Shown here in pieces: positions 36,085 to 50,083 of a DNA stretch of 64,000 nucleotides; position 1 is the first letter of the stretch, and each line of letters opens with the position of its first letter. Source of the DNA: Nematostella vectensis. Its lineage: Eukaryota > Cnidaria > Anthozoa > Actiniaria > Edwardsiidae. The notes under the pieces were generated by a model that saw nothing but the letters and a program-made list of their open reading frames with translations, was not told the origin of the DNA and did no database searches. The translations under genes and the position numbers were made by a program. The stretch spans positions 499,001-563,000 of the forward strand of contig NC_064044.1 in the NCBI RefSeq assembly GCF_932526225.1, in the 5' to 3' direction.

Positions 36085-38079
36085 ACCTTACATCCACATG
36101 AAAGTAATGCCTAATATCGAGTGCCCTACAGTAAGTGTTTTGCAGTCAAGTTGTTTTCTGTTAGTAGGTAAAAAATATTATAAATAATAGTAATCATAGC
36201 TATGGTCACCACTTACACATATAGAACTTGTAATGTAAAGAAAGAAAAATATATATATATATATGCAGTCAAAGAACAGAATTGCATGATAACCTTGAAT
36301 ATATTGAATAAAGGACTGCAAAAAAACATCTTTTGTACTAGTTGCTTGAATTGACTCTTGGCTATTTTTTAGCTGAATTTCCCTCCCCCTCTAAAAAAGA
36401 AAATAATAATAATAATAGAACAAAACTAAAAAGAAAACAAACATAACAGAGACCCCCACCAACAATTTTGATTTTTTTTACTTTCCTTTAAAAGGGGAGT
36501 GTCATGTTTAAGAGATTTGCAATAGCTCTAGAGCCCTGACACAATGAACTTCAGTGAAATTCTAATACTGACTTATGAGCTTTTGGTACATGTGGGAGAC
36601 TTTAAACAAAACAAAAAAATGACCACAAACTGTCAATTAACATAGTTTTCAATATAATATTGCATATTATTTAATAAGGTATTCACAGCTTTTAAAAAGT
36701 TCAACTGTTTGTTGACACTTAAAAGCCTACAACAATCACTGACTCCAGACATGCGCAGTACTATGCTGCTGCCCCTTTAAAGTAAAATACAGCTTTACTT
36801 GGTCAGCGTAGACAAAATTGCGGATTTTGTCAATATTCTAATATGAAGATGTCAATATTCTCCCCCCTTACGTCTTTATTTCTATTTATTTTATGATTTT
36901 CACATGATACCAAAACAGCGTCTTTTTTCTTCGCTAATTTGATGTCATGTACACAATAAAAGAGATGCGCCCGTGCGCATGGCGAGTCCCCAAGGGACCC
37001 AAGACGCCCAAATAGACATCTATTTTTTGTCATCCACAATCTCGGCGAGCTGTGCGTGGCGTAACCGTATTACAGGCCTGGGATCCTGGTTATTGTCCTC
37101 CCCATTAATGCGCGGGTTGGAATAACCTTGCAAGAGTGTTGTACAGCATATTCGCTCGGAAATATCGGTGCTTGGGACCTTCGGGTCCTTCCGTAAAAGC
37201 CTTGTGCTGCCATACCGATTGGGTAATCCGTATGTATGGTTTCCGTTTTGTTCTTCAGACCGGGTTCGATCCCAGGACAATAGGCTTTTTTTTAGTTCGT
37301 TTTTTTTTCTTTGTGCTGGACCCCCTTAATCCTGATAGGTTTTGCGCAAAAATAATAAAAAAAAAGTGAGTTTGCAAAATAAGCTTGCTAGATTTATTGA
37401 TTATATGTATTCAATTTGTTCCTAGGAAGTTAACAAAAAACACAAAGCAAAGAGTTTGAGGAAGTAAACAAGTATGTGAACTTTAATGTTCTATTTGAAG
37501 GGGTGCATTTTGTACAGGGAAGCATACATAGAATGCTTAACTGGTGGAGAGGGAAGAGGTAAAAGTTTATTGAGCATAATTTCAACAATAGCAGGAGGAA
37601 GAGAGGGGCACTCTCTTCATACAATATTGCAGTTGTTACCTATTATTAAATAAGTTTGTAACATGTCTTTGTTTATTAAGCAAGGTCTATTTCTGAGACA
37701 AGCAAACTCAAGTAAGGCTGTTGAAATAACAGGTGAGTGTTAAAAGAAAAACAATTATCTGATTAGAAAACTTCTGTAGATTCCTTTGCACCAAAATAAG
37801 AACAAACTTCATTTTGTTTGTTATTAATGAGGAACGAGATGAGCTCTACAAAGCCATAAAGAAATATGTATTGTTCATCTAAATTATACAAGTAAATAAT
37901 AATATTAAAAAAGAACTACTGTAAGTAATTAGAGTGGTTTTCATTAACCCGTGAAACAAAGTGTGATAGTTAAACGGTAATAGTTAGTAAAACACAAAAA
38001 AGTACAATAGAATCAGATCGCCACAAAGTGTAATACGCTAAAGCGTAGTTCACGGGTTAATAAAGGTTTTGACATTTCA
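36085..38079 (+). repeat. Satellite unit 19 (dimer B, copy 1)
   Basis: 1995 bp with the 9-bp deletion and GGACAATAGG. tRNA-like module at 37216-37283; MITE-like element at 37948-38056. The EcoRI site is lost (GAATTTCCC). GGGACCTTCGGGTCC forms a fully Watson-Crick UUCG hairpin. Confidence 0.95.
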
Positions 38080-40084
38080 ACCTTACATCCACATGAAAGT
38101 AATGCCTAATATCGAGTGCCCTACAGTAAGTGTTTTGCAGTCAAGTTGTTTTCTGTTAGTAGGTAAAAAATATTCTAAATAATAGTAATCATAGCTATGG
38201 TCACCACTTACACATATAGAACTTGTAATGTAAAGAAAGAAAAAAAATATATATATATGCAGTCAAAGAACAGAATTGCATGATAACCTTGAATATATTG
38301 AATAAAGGACTGCAAAAAAACATATTTTGTACTAGTTGCTTGAATTGACCCTTGGCTATTTTTAGCTGAATTCCCCTCCCCCTCTAAAAAAGAAAATAAT
38401 AATAATAATAGAACAAAACTAAAAAGAAAACAAACATAACAGAGACCCCCACCAACAATTTTGATTTTTTTTACTTTCCTTTAAAAGGGGAGTGTCATGG
38501 TTAAGAGATTTGCAATAGCTCTAGAGCCCTGACACAATGAACTTCAGTGAAATTCTAATACTGACTTATGAGCTTTTGGTACATGTGGGAGACTTTAAAC
38601 AAAACAAAAAAATGACCACAAACTGTCAATTAACATAGTTTTCAATATAATATTGCATATTATTTAATAAGGTATTCACAGCTTTTAAAAAGTTCAACTG
38701 TTTGTTGACACTTAAAAGCCTACAATAATCACTGACTCCAGACATGCGCAGTACTATGCTGCTGCCCCTTTAAAGTAAAATACAGCTTTACTTAGTCAGC
38801 GTAGACAAAATTGCGGATTTTGTCAATATTCTAATATGAAGATGTCAATATTCTCCCACCTTACGTCTTTATTTCTATTTATTTTATGATTTTCACATGA
38901 TACCAAAACAGCGTCTTTTTTCTTCGCTAATTTGATGTCATGTACACAATAAAAGAGATTCGCCCGTGCGCATGGCGAGTCCCCAAGGGACCCAAGACGC
39001 CCAAATAGACCTCTATTTTTTGTCATCCACAATCTCGGCGAGCTGTGCGTGGCGTAACCGTATTACAGGCCTGGGATCCTAGTTATTGTCCTCCCCATTA
39101 ATGCGCGGGTTGGAATAACCTTGCAAGAGTGTTGTACAGCATATTCGCTCGGAAATATCGGTGCTTGGCGCCTTCGGGTTCTTTACAGCCTTCCGTAAAA
39201 GCCTTGTGCTGCCATACCGATTGGGTAATCCGTATGTATGGTTTCCGTTTTGTTCTTCAGACCGGGTTCGATCCCAGGCCAATAGGCTTTTTTTTTTTAG
39301 TTCGTTTTTTTTTTCTTTGTGCTGGGCCCCCTTAATCCTGATAGGTTTTGCGCAAAAATAATAAAAAAAAGTGAGTTTGCAAAATAAGCTTGCTAGATTT
39401 ATTGATTATATGTATTCAATTTGTTCCTAGGAAGTTAAAAAAAAACACAAAGCAAAGAGTTTGAGGAAGTAAACAAGTATGTGAACTTTAATGTTCTATT
39501 TGAAGGGGTGCATTTTGTACAGGGAAGCATACATAGAATGCTTAACTGGTGGAGAGGGAAGAGGTAAAAGTTTATTGAGCATAATTTCAACAATAGCAGG
39601 GGGAAGAGAGGGGCACTCTCTTCATACAACATTGCAGTTGTTACCTATTATTAAATAAGTTTGTAACATGTCTTTGTTTATTAAGCAAGGTCTATTTCTG
39701 AGACAAGCAAACTCAAGTAAGGCTGTTGAAATAACAGGTGAGCGTTAAAAGAAAAACAATTATCTGATTAGAAAACTACTGTAGATTCCTTTGCACCAAA
39801 ATAAGAACAAACTTCATTTTGTTTGTTATTTATGAGGAACGAGATGAGCTCTACAAAGCCATAAAGAAATATGTATTGCTCATCTAAATTATACAAGTAA
39901 ATAATAATATTAAAAAAGAACTACTGTAAGTAATTAGAGTGGTTTTCATTAACCCGTGAAACAAAGTGTGATAGTTAAACGGTAATAGTTAGTAAAACAC
40001 AAAAAAGTACAATAGAATCAGATCGCCACAAAGTGTAATACGCTAAAGCGTAGTTCACGGGTTAATAAAGGTTTTGACATTTCA
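38080..40084 (+). repeat. Satellite unit 20 (dimer B, copy 2)
   Basis: 2005 bp. tRNA-like module at 39218-39285; MITE-like element at 39953-40061. The left 700 bp or so resemble unit 16 (ACATATTTTGTAC); the rest is a near copy of unit 18. Confidence 0.95.
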
Positions 40085-42078
40085 ACCTTACATCCACATG
40101 AAAGTAATGCCTAATATCGAGTGCCCTACAGTAAGTGTTTTGCAGTCAAGTTGTTTTCTGTTAGTAGGTAAAAAATATTATAAATAATAGTAATCATAGC
40201 TATGGTCACCACTTACACATATAGAACTTGTAATGTAAAGAAAGAAAAAAAATATATATATATGCAGTCAAACAACAGAATTGCATGATAACCTTGAATA
40301 TATTGAATAAAGGACTGCAAAAAAACATCTTTTGTACTAGTTGCTTGAATTGACTCTTGGCTATTTTTTAGCTGAATTTCCCTCCCCCTCTAAAAAAGAA
40401 AATAATAATAATAATAGATCAAAACTAAAAAGAAAACAAACATAACAGAGACCCCCACCAACAATTTTGATTTTTTTTACTTTCCTTTAAAAGGGGAGTG
40501 TCATGGTTAAGAGATTTGCAATAGCTCTAGAGCCCTGACACAATGAACTTCAGTGAAATTCTAATACTGACTTATGAGCTTTTGGTACATGTGGGAGACT
40601 TTAAACAAAACAAAAAAATGACCACAAACTGTCAATTAACATAGTTTTCAATATAATATTGCATATTATTTAATAAGGTATTCACAGCTTTTAAAAAGTT
40701 CAACTGTTTGTTGACACTTAAAAGCCTACAATAATCACTGACTCCAGACATGCGCAGTACTATGCTGCTGCCCCTTTAAAGTAAAATACAGCTTTACTTG
40801 GTCAGCGTAGACAAAATTGCGGATTTTGTCAATATTCTAATATGAAGATGTCAATATTCTCCCCCCTTACGTCTTTATTTCTATTTATTTTATGATTTTC
40901 ACATGATACCAAAACAGCGTCTTTTTTCTTCGCTAATTTGATGTCATGTACACAATAAAAGAGATGCGCCCGTGCGCATGGCGAGTCCCCAAGGGACCCA
41001 AGACGCCCAAATAGACATCTATTTTTTGTCATCCACAATCTCGGCGAGCTGTGCGTGGCGTAACCGTATTACAGGCCTGGGATCCTGGTTATTGTCCTCC
41101 CCATTAATGCGCGGGTTGGAATAACCTTGCAAGAGTGTTGTACAGCATATTCGCTCGGAAATATCGGTGCTTGGGACCTTCGGGTCCTTCCGTAAAAGCC
41201 TTGTGCTGCCATACCGATTGGGTAATCCGTATGTATGGTTTCCGTTTTGTTCTTCAGACCGGGTTCGATCCCAGGACAATAGGCTTTTTTTTTAGTTCGT
41301 TTTTTTTTCTTTGTGCTGGACCCCCTTAATCCTGATAGGTTTTGCGCAAAAATAATAAAAAAAAGTGAGTTTGCAAAATAAGCTTGCTAGATTTATTGAT
41401 TATATGTATTCAATTTGTTCCTAGGAAGTTAACAAAAAACACAAAGCAAAGAGTTTGAGGAAGTAAACAAGTATGTGAACTTTAATGTTCTATTTGAAGG
41501 GGTGCATTTTGTACAGGGAAGCATACATAGAATGCTTAACTGGTGGAGAGGGAAGAGGTAAAAGTTTATTGAGCATAATTTCAACAATAGCAGGAGGAAG
41601 AGAGGGGCACTCTCTTCATACAATATTGCAGTTGTTACCTATTATTAAATAAGTTTGTAACATGTCTTTGTTTATTAAGCAAGGTCTATTTCTGAGACAA
41701 GCAAACTCAAATAAGGCTGTTGAAATAACAGGTGAGTGTTAAAAGAAAAACAATTATCTGATTAGAAAACTTCTGTAGATTCCTTTGCACCAAAATAAGA
41801 ACAAACTTCATTTTGTTTGTTATTAATGAGGAACGAGATGAGCTCTACAAAGCCATAAAGAAATATGTATTGCTCATCAAAATTATACAAGTAAATAATA
41901 ATATTAAAAAAGAACTACTGTAAGTAATTAGAGTGGTTTTCATTAACCCGTGAAACAAAGTGTGATAGTTAAACGGTAATAGTTAGTAAAACACAAAAAA
42001 GTACAATAGAATCAGATCACCACAAAGTGTAATACGCTAAAGCGTAGTTCACGGGTTAATGAAGGTTTTGACATTTCA
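40085..42078 (+). repeat. Satellite unit 21 (dimer B, copy 2)
   Basis: 1994 bp with the 9-bp deletion. tRNA-like module at 41215-41282; MITE-like element at 41947-42055. Near copy of unit 19 (shared GCAGGAGGAAG and AACTTCTGTAG). Confidence 0.95.
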
Positions 42079-44085
42079 ACCTTACATCCACATGAAGGTA
42101 ATGCCTAATATCGAGTGCCCTACAGTAAGTGTTTTGCAGTCAAGTTGTTTTCTGTTAGTAGGTAAAAAAATATTCTAAATAATAGTAATCATAGCTATGG
42201 TCACCACTTACACATATAGAACTTGTAATGTAAAGAAAGAAAAATATATATATATATATGCAGTCAAACAACAGAATTGCATGATAACCTTGAATATATT
42301 GAATAAAGGACTGCAAAAAAAACATCTTTTGTACTAGTTGCTTGAATTGACCCTTGGCTATTTTTAGCTGAATTCCCCTCCCCCTCTAAAGAAGAAAATA
42401 ATAATAATAATAGAACAAAACTAAAAAGAAAACAAACACAACAGAGACCCCCACCAACAATTTTGATTTTTTTTACTTTCCTTTAAAGGGGGAGTGTCAT
42501 GGTTAAGAGATTTGCAATAGCATTAGAGCCCTGACACAATGAACTTCAGTGAAATTCTAATACTGACCTATGAGCTTTTGGTACATGTGGGAGACTTTAA
42601 ACAAAACAAAAAAAATGACCACAAACTGTCAATTAACATAGTTTACAATATAATATTGCATATTATTTAATAAGGTATTCACAGCTTTTAAAAAGTTCAA
42701 CTGTTTGTTGACACTTAAAAGCCTACAATAATCACAGACTCCAGACATGCGCAGTACTATGCTGCTGCCCCTTTAAAGTAAAATACACTTTACTTAGTCA
42801 GCGTAGACAAAATTGCGGATTTTGTCAATATTCTAATATGAAGATGTCAATATTCTCCTCCCTTACGTCTTTATTTCTATTTATTTTATGATTTTCACAT
42901 GATACCAAAACAGCGTCTTTTTTCTTCGATAATTTGATGTCATGTACACAATAAAATAGATGCGCCCGTGCGCATGGCGAGTCCCCAAGGGACCCAAGAC
43001 GCCCAAATAGACCTCTATTTTTTGTCATCCACAATCTCGGCGAGCTGTGCGTGGCGTAACCGTATTACAGGCCTGGGATCCTGGTTATTGTCCTCCCCAT
43101 TAATGCGCGGGTTGGAATAACCTTGCAAGAGTGTTGTACAGCATATTCGCTCGGAAATATCGGTGCTTGGGGCCTTCGGGTTCTTTACAGCCTTCCGTAA
43201 AAGCCTTGTGCTGCCATACCGATTGGGTAATCCGTATGTATGGTTTCCGTTTTGTTCTTCAGACCGGGTTCGATCCCAGGCCAATAGGCTTTTTTTTTTT
43301 TAGTTCGTTTTTTTTTTCTTTGTGCTGGACCCCCTTAATCCTGATAGGTTTTGCGCAAAAATAATAAAAAAAGTGAGTTTGCAAAATAAGCTTGCTAGAT
43401 TTACTGATTATATGTATGCAATTTGTTCCTAGGAAGTTAAAAAAAACACAAAGCAAAGAGTTTGAGGAAGTAAACAAGTATGTGAACTTTAATGTTCTAT
43501 TTGAAGGGGTGCATTTTGTACAGGGAAGCATACATAGAATGCTTAACTGGTGGAGAGGGAAGAGGTAAAAGTTTATTGAGCATAATTTCAACAATAGCAG
43601 GGGGAAGAGAGGGGCACTCTCTTCATACAACATTGCAGTTGTTACCTATTATTAAATAAGTTTGTAACATGTCTTTGTTTATTAAGCAAGGTCTATTTCT
43701 GAGACAAGCAAACTCAAGTAAGGCTGTTGAAATAACAGGTGAGCGTTAAAAGAAAAACAATTATCTGATTAGAAAACTACTGTAGATTCCTTTGCACCAA
43801 AATAAGAACAAACTTCATTTTGTTTGTTATTTATGAGGAACGAGATGAGCTCTACAAAGCCATAAAGAAATATGTATTGCTCATCTAAATTATACAAGTA
43901 AATAATAATATTAAAAAAGAACTACTGTAAGTAATTAGAGTGGTTTTCATTAACCCGTGAAACAAAGTGTGATAGTTAAACGGTAATAGTTAGTAAAACA
44001 CAAAAAAGTACAATAGAATCAGATCACCACAAAGTGTAATACGCTAAAGCGTAGTTCACGGGTTAATAAAGGTTTTGACATTTCA
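42079..44085 (+). repeat. Satellite unit 22
   Basis: 2007 bp. tRNA-like module at 43220-43287; MITE-like element at 43954-44062. Unit-6-like haplotype (GCATTAGAGCC, GTTTACAATATAAT), also seen in unit 24. Confidence 0.95.
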
Positions 44086-46085
44086 ACCTTACATCCACAT
44101 GAAAGTAATGCCTAATATCGAGTGCCCTACAGTAAGTGTTTTGCAGTCAAGTTGTTTTCTGTTAGTAGGTAAAAAATATTATAAATAATAGTAATCATAG
44201 CTATGGTCACCACTTACACATATAGAACTTGTAATGTAAAGAAAGAAAAAATATATATATATGCAGTCAAAGAACAGAATTGCATGATAACCTTGAATAT
44301 ATTGAATAAAGGACTGCAAAAAAACATCTTTTGTACTAGTTGCTTGAATTGACTTTTGGCTATTTTTTAGCTGAATTTCCCTCCCCCTCTAAAAAAGAAA
44401 ATAATAATAATAATAGAACAAAACTAAAAAGAAAACAAACATAACAGAGACCCCCACCAACAATTTTGATTTTTTTTACTTTCCTTTAAAAGGGGAGTGT
44501 CATGGTTAAGAGATTTGCAATAGCTCTAGAGCCCTGACACAATGAACTTCAGTGAAATTCTAATACTGACTTATGAGCTTTTGGTACATGTGGGAGACTT
44601 TAAACAAAACAAAAAAATGACCACAAACTGTCAATTAACATAGTTTTCAATATAATATTGCATATTATTTAATAAGGTATTCACAGCTTTTAAAAAGTTC
44701 AACTGTTTGTTGACACTTAAAAGCCTACAATAATCACTGACTCCAGACATGCGCAGTACTATGCTGCTGCCCCTTTAAAGTAAAATACAGCTTTACTTGG
44801 TCAGCGTAGACAAAATTGCGGATTTTGTCAATATTCTAATATGAAGATGTCAATATTCTCCCCCCTTACGTCTTTATTTCTATTTATTTTATGATTTTCA
44901 CATGATACCAAAACAGCGTCTTTTTTCTTCGCTAATTTGATGTCATGTACACAATAAAAGAGATGCGCCCGTGCGCATGGCGAGTCCCCAAGGGACCCAA
45001 GACGCCCAAATAGACATCTATTTTTTGTCATCCACAATCTCGGCGAGCTGTGCGTAGCGTAACCGTATTACAGGCCTGGGATCCTGGTTATTGTCCTCCC
45101 CATTAATGCGCGGGTTGGAATAACCTTGCAAGAGTGTTGTACAGCATATTCGCTCGGAAATATCGGTGCTTGGGACCTTCGGGTTTTTTACAGCCTTCCG
45201 TAAAAGCCTTGTGCTGCCATACCGATTGGGTAATCCGTATGTATGGTTTCCGTTTTGTTCTTCAGACCGGGTTCGATCCCAGGCCAATAGGCTTTTTTTT
45301 TAGTTCGTTTTTTTTTTCTTTGTGCTGGGCCCCCTTAATCCTGATAGGTTTTGCGCAAAAATAATAAAAAAAAGTGAGTTTGCAAAATAAGCTTGCTAGA
45401 TTTATTGATTATATGTATTCAATTTGTTCCTAGGAAGTTAAAAAAACACAAAGCAAAGAGTTTGAGGAAGTAAACAAGTATGTGAACTTTAATGTTCTAT
45501 TTGAAGGGGTGCATTTTGTACAGGGAAGCATACATAGAATGCTTAACTGGTGGAGAGGGAAGAGGTAAAAGTTTATTGAGCATAATTTCAACAATAGCAG
45601 GGGGAAGAGAGGGGCACTCTCTTCATACAACATTGCAGTTGTTACCTATTATTAAATAAGTTTGTAACATGTCTTTGTTTATTAAGCAAGGTCTATTTCT
45701 GAGACAAGCAAACTCAAGTAAGGCTGTTGAAATAACAGGTGAGCGTTAAAAGAAAAACAATTATCTGATTAGAAAACTACTGTAGATTCCATTGCACCAA
45801 AATAAGAACAAACTTCATTTTGTTTGTTATTTATGAGGAACGAGATGAGCTCTACAAAGCCATAAAGAAATATGTATTGCTCATCTAAATTATACAAGTA
45901 AATAATAATATTAAAAAAGAACTACTGTAAGTAATTAGAGTGGTTTTCATTAACCCGTGAAACAAAGTGTGATAGTTAAACGGTAATAGTTAGTAAAACA
46001 CAAAAAAGTACAATAGAATCAGATCACCACAAAGTGTAATACGCTAAAGCGTAGTTCACGGGTTAATGAAGGTTTTGACATTTCA
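44086..46085 (+). repeat. Satellite unit 23
   Basis: 2000 bp. tRNA-like module at 45223-45290; MITE-like element at 45954-46062. Left half is of the unit 19/21 type (GAATTTCCC) but without the 9-bp deletion; carries GGGACC paired with GGTTTT around the UUCG loop. Confidence 0.95.
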
Positions 46086-48090
46086 ACCTTACATCCACAT
46101 GAAGGTAATGCCTAATATCGAGTGCCCTACAGTAAGTGTTTTGCAGTCAAGTTGTTTTCTGTTAGTAGGTAAAAAAATATTCTAAATAATAGTAATCATA
46201 GCTATGGTCACCACTTACACATATAGAACTTGTAATGTAAAGAAAGAAAAATATATATATATATATGCAGTCAAACAACAGAATTGCATGATAACCTTGA
46301 ATATATTGAATAAAGGACTGCAAAAAAAACATCTTTTGTACTAGTTGCTTGAATTGACCCTTGGCTATTTTTAGCTGAATTCCCCTCCCCCTCTAAAAAA
46401 GAAAATAATAATAATAATAGAACAAAACTAAAAAGAAAACAAACACAACAGAGACCCCCACCAACAATTTTGATTTTTTTTACTTTCCTTTAAAGGGGGA
46501 GTGTCATGGTTAAGAGATTTGCAATAGCATTAGAGCCCTGACACAATGAACTTCAGTGAAATTCTAATACTGACTTATGAGCTTTTGGTACATGTGGGAG
46601 ACTTTAAACAAAACAAAAAAAATGACCACAAACTGTCAATTAACATAGTTTACAATATAATATTGCATATTATTTAATAAGGTATTCACAGCTTTTAAAA
46701 AGTTCAACTGTTTGTTGACACTTAAAAGCCTACAATAATCACTGACTCCAGACATGCGCAGTACTATGCTGCTGCCCCTTTAAAGTAAAATACACTTTAC
46801 TTAGTCAGCGTAGACAAAATTGCGGATTTTGTCAATATTCTAATATGAAGATGTCAATATTCTCCTCCCTTACGTCTTTATTTCTATTTATTTTATGATT
46901 TTCACATGATACCAAAACAGCGTCTTTTTTCTTCGCTAATTTGATGTCATGTACACAATAAAAGAGATGCGCCCGTGCGCATGGCGAGTCCCCAAGGGAC
47001 CCAAGACGCCCAAATAGACCTCTATTTTTTGTCATCCACAATCTCGGCGAGCTGTGCGTGGCGTAACCGTATTACAGGCCTGGGATCCTGGTTATTGTCC
47101 TCCCCATTAATGCGCGGGTTGGAATAACCTTGCAAGAGTGTTGTACAGCATATTCGCTCGGAAATATCGGTGCTTGGGGCCTTCGGGTTCTTTACAGCCT
47201 TCCGTAAAAGCCTTGTGCTGCCATACCGATTGGGTAATCCGTATGTATGGTTTCCGTTTTGTTCTTCAGACCGGGTTCGATCCCAGGCCAATAGGCTTTT
47301 TTTTTTTAGTTCGTTTTTTTTTCTTTGTGCTGGACCCCCTTAATCCTGATAGGTTTTGCGCAAAAATAATAAAAAAAGTGAGTTTGCAAAATAAGCTTGC
47401 TAGATTTACTGATTATATGTATTCAATTTGTTCCTAGGAAGTTAAAAAAAACACAAAGCAAAGAGTTTGAGGAAGTAAACAAGTATGTGAACTTTAATGT
47501 TCTATTTGAAGGGGTGCATTTTGTACAGGGAAGCATACATAGAATGCTTAACTGGTGGAGAGGGAAGAGGTAAAAGTTTATTGAGCATAATTTCAACAAT
47601 AGCAGGGGGAAGAGAGGGGCACTCTCTTCATACAATATTGCAGTTGTTACCTATTATTAAATAAGTTTGTAACATGTCTTTGTTTATTAAGCAAGGTCTA
47701 TTTCTGAGACAAGCAAACTCAAGTAAGGCTGTTGAAATAACAGGTGAGTGTTAAAAGAAAAACAATTATCTGATTAGAAAACTACTGTAGATTCCTTTGC
47801 ACCAAAATAAGAACAAACTTCATTTTGTTTGTTATTTATGAGGAACGAGATGAGCTCTACAAAGCCATAAAGAAATATGTATTGCTCATCTAAATTATAC
47901 AAGTAAATAATAATATTAAAAAAGAACTACTGTAAGTAATTAGAGTGGTTTTCATTAACCCGTGAAACAAAGTGTGATAGTTAAACGGTAATAGTTAGTA
48001 AAACACAAAAAAGTACAATAGAATCAGATCACCACAAAGTGTAATACGCTAAAGCGTAGTTCACGGGTTAATGAAGGTTTTGACATTTCA
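46086..48090 (+). repeat. Satellite unit 24
   Basis: 2005 bp. tRNA-like module at 47227-47294; MITE-like element at 47959-48067. Same haplotype class as units 6, 9 and 22. Confidence 0.95.
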
Positions 48091-50083
48091 ACCTTACATC
48101 CACATGAAGGTAATGCCTAATATCGAGTGCCCTACAGTAAGTGTTTTGCAGTCAAGTTGTTTTCTGTTAGTAGGTAAAAAAATATTCTAAATAATAGTAA
48201 TCATAGCTATGGTCACCACTTACACATATAGAACTTGTAATGTAAAGAAAGAAAAAATATATATATATATGCAGTCAAACAACAGAATTGCATGATAACC
48301 TTGAATATATTGAATAAAGGACTGCAAAAAAACATCTTTTGTACTAGTTGCTTGAATTGACCCTTGGCTATTTTTAGCTGAATTCCCCTCCCCCTCTAAA
48401 AAAGAAAATAATAATAATAATAGAACAAAACTAAAAAGAAAACAAACATAACAGAGACCCCCACCAACAATTTTGATTTTTTTTACTTTCCTTTAAAAGG
48501 GGAGTGTCATGGTTAAGAGATTTGCAATATCTCTAGAGCCCTGACACAATGAACTTCAGTGAAATTCTAATACTGACTTATGAGCTTTTGGTACATGTGG
48601 GAGACTTTAAACAAAACAAAAAAATGACCACAAACTGTCAATTAACATAGTTTTCAATATAATATTGCATATTATTTAATAAGGTATTCACAGCTTTTAA
48701 AAAGTTCAACTGTTTGTTGACACTTAAAAGCCTACAATAATCACTGACTCCAGACATGCGCAGTACTATGCTGCTGCCCCTTTAAAGTAAAATACAGCTT
48801 TACTTAGTCAGCGTAGACAAAATTGCGGATTTTGTCAATATTCTAATATGAAGATGTCAATATTCTCCCCCCTTACGTCTTTATTTCTATTTATTTTATG
48901 ATTTTCACATGATACCAAAACAGCGTCTTTTTTCTTCGCTAATTTGATGTCATGTACACAAAAAAAGAGATGCGCCCGTGCGCATGGCGAGTCCCCAAGG
49001 GACCCAAGACGCCCAAATAGACATCTATTTTTTGTCATCCACAATCTCGGCGAGCTGTGCGTGGCGTAACCGTATTACAGGCCTGGGATCCTGGTTATTG
49101 TCCTCCCCATTAATGCGCGGGTTGGAATAACCTTGCAAGAGTGTTGTACAGCATATTCGCTCGGAAATATCGGTGCTTGGGGCCTTCGGGTCCTTCCGTA
49201 AAAGCCTTGTGCTGCCATACCGATTGGGTAATCCGTATGTATGGTTTCCGTTTTGTTCTTCAGACCGGGTTCGATCCCAGGACAATAGGCTTTTTTTTTA
49301 GTTCGTTTTTTTTTCTTTGTGCTGGACCCCCTTAATCCTGATAGGTTTTGCGCAAAAATAATAAAAAAAAGTGAGTTTGCAAAATAAGCTTGCTAGATTT
49401 ATTGATTATATGTATTCAATTTGTTCCTAGGAAGTTAAAAAAAACACAAAGCAAAGAGTTTGAGGAAGTAAACAAGTATGTGAACTTTAATGTTCTATTT
49501 GAAGGGGTGCATTTTGTACAGGGAAGCATACATAGAATGCTTAACTGGTGGAGAGGGAAGAGGTAAAAGTTTATTGAGCATAATTTCAACAATAGCAGGG
49601 GGAAGAGAGGGGCACTCTCTTCATACAACATTGCAGTTGTTACCTATTATTAAATAAGTTTGTAACATGTCTTTGTTTATTAAGCAAGGTCTATTTCTGA
49701 GACAAGCAAACTCAAGTAAGGCTGTTGAAATAACAGGTGAGCGTTAAAAGAAAAACAATTATCTGATTAGAAAACTACTGTAGATTCCTTTGCACCAAAA
49801 TAAGAACAAACTTCATTTTGTTTGTTATTTATGAGGAACGAGATGAGCTCTACAAAGCCATAAAGAAATATGTATTGCTCATCTAAATTATACAAGTAAA
49901 TAATAATATTAAAAAAGAACTACTGTAAGTAATTAAAGTGGTTTTCATTAACCCGTGAAACAAAGTGTGATAGTTAAACGGTAATAGTTAGTAAAACACA
50001 AAAAAGTACAATAGAATCAGATCACCACAAAGTGTAATACGCTAAAGCGTAGTTCACGGGTTAATGAAGGTTTTGACATTTCA
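48091..50083 (+). repeat. Satellite unit 25 (9-bp deletion haplotype)
   Basis: 1993 bp. tRNA-like module at 49221-49288 with GGACAATAGG; MITE-like element at 49952-50060. Core nearly identical to unit 16, 18 kb away. Confidence 0.95.

Noticed and set aside
43259-43633. 124-aa minus-strand frame
   Set aside because: Exists only because of T/A run lengths in unit 22; homologous positions in other units are interrupted.
47138-47437. Plus-strand frames of 64-99 aa across the tRNA-like module
   Set aside because: They run through homopolymer T tracts (poly-Phe) and change frame and length between units with T-run length.
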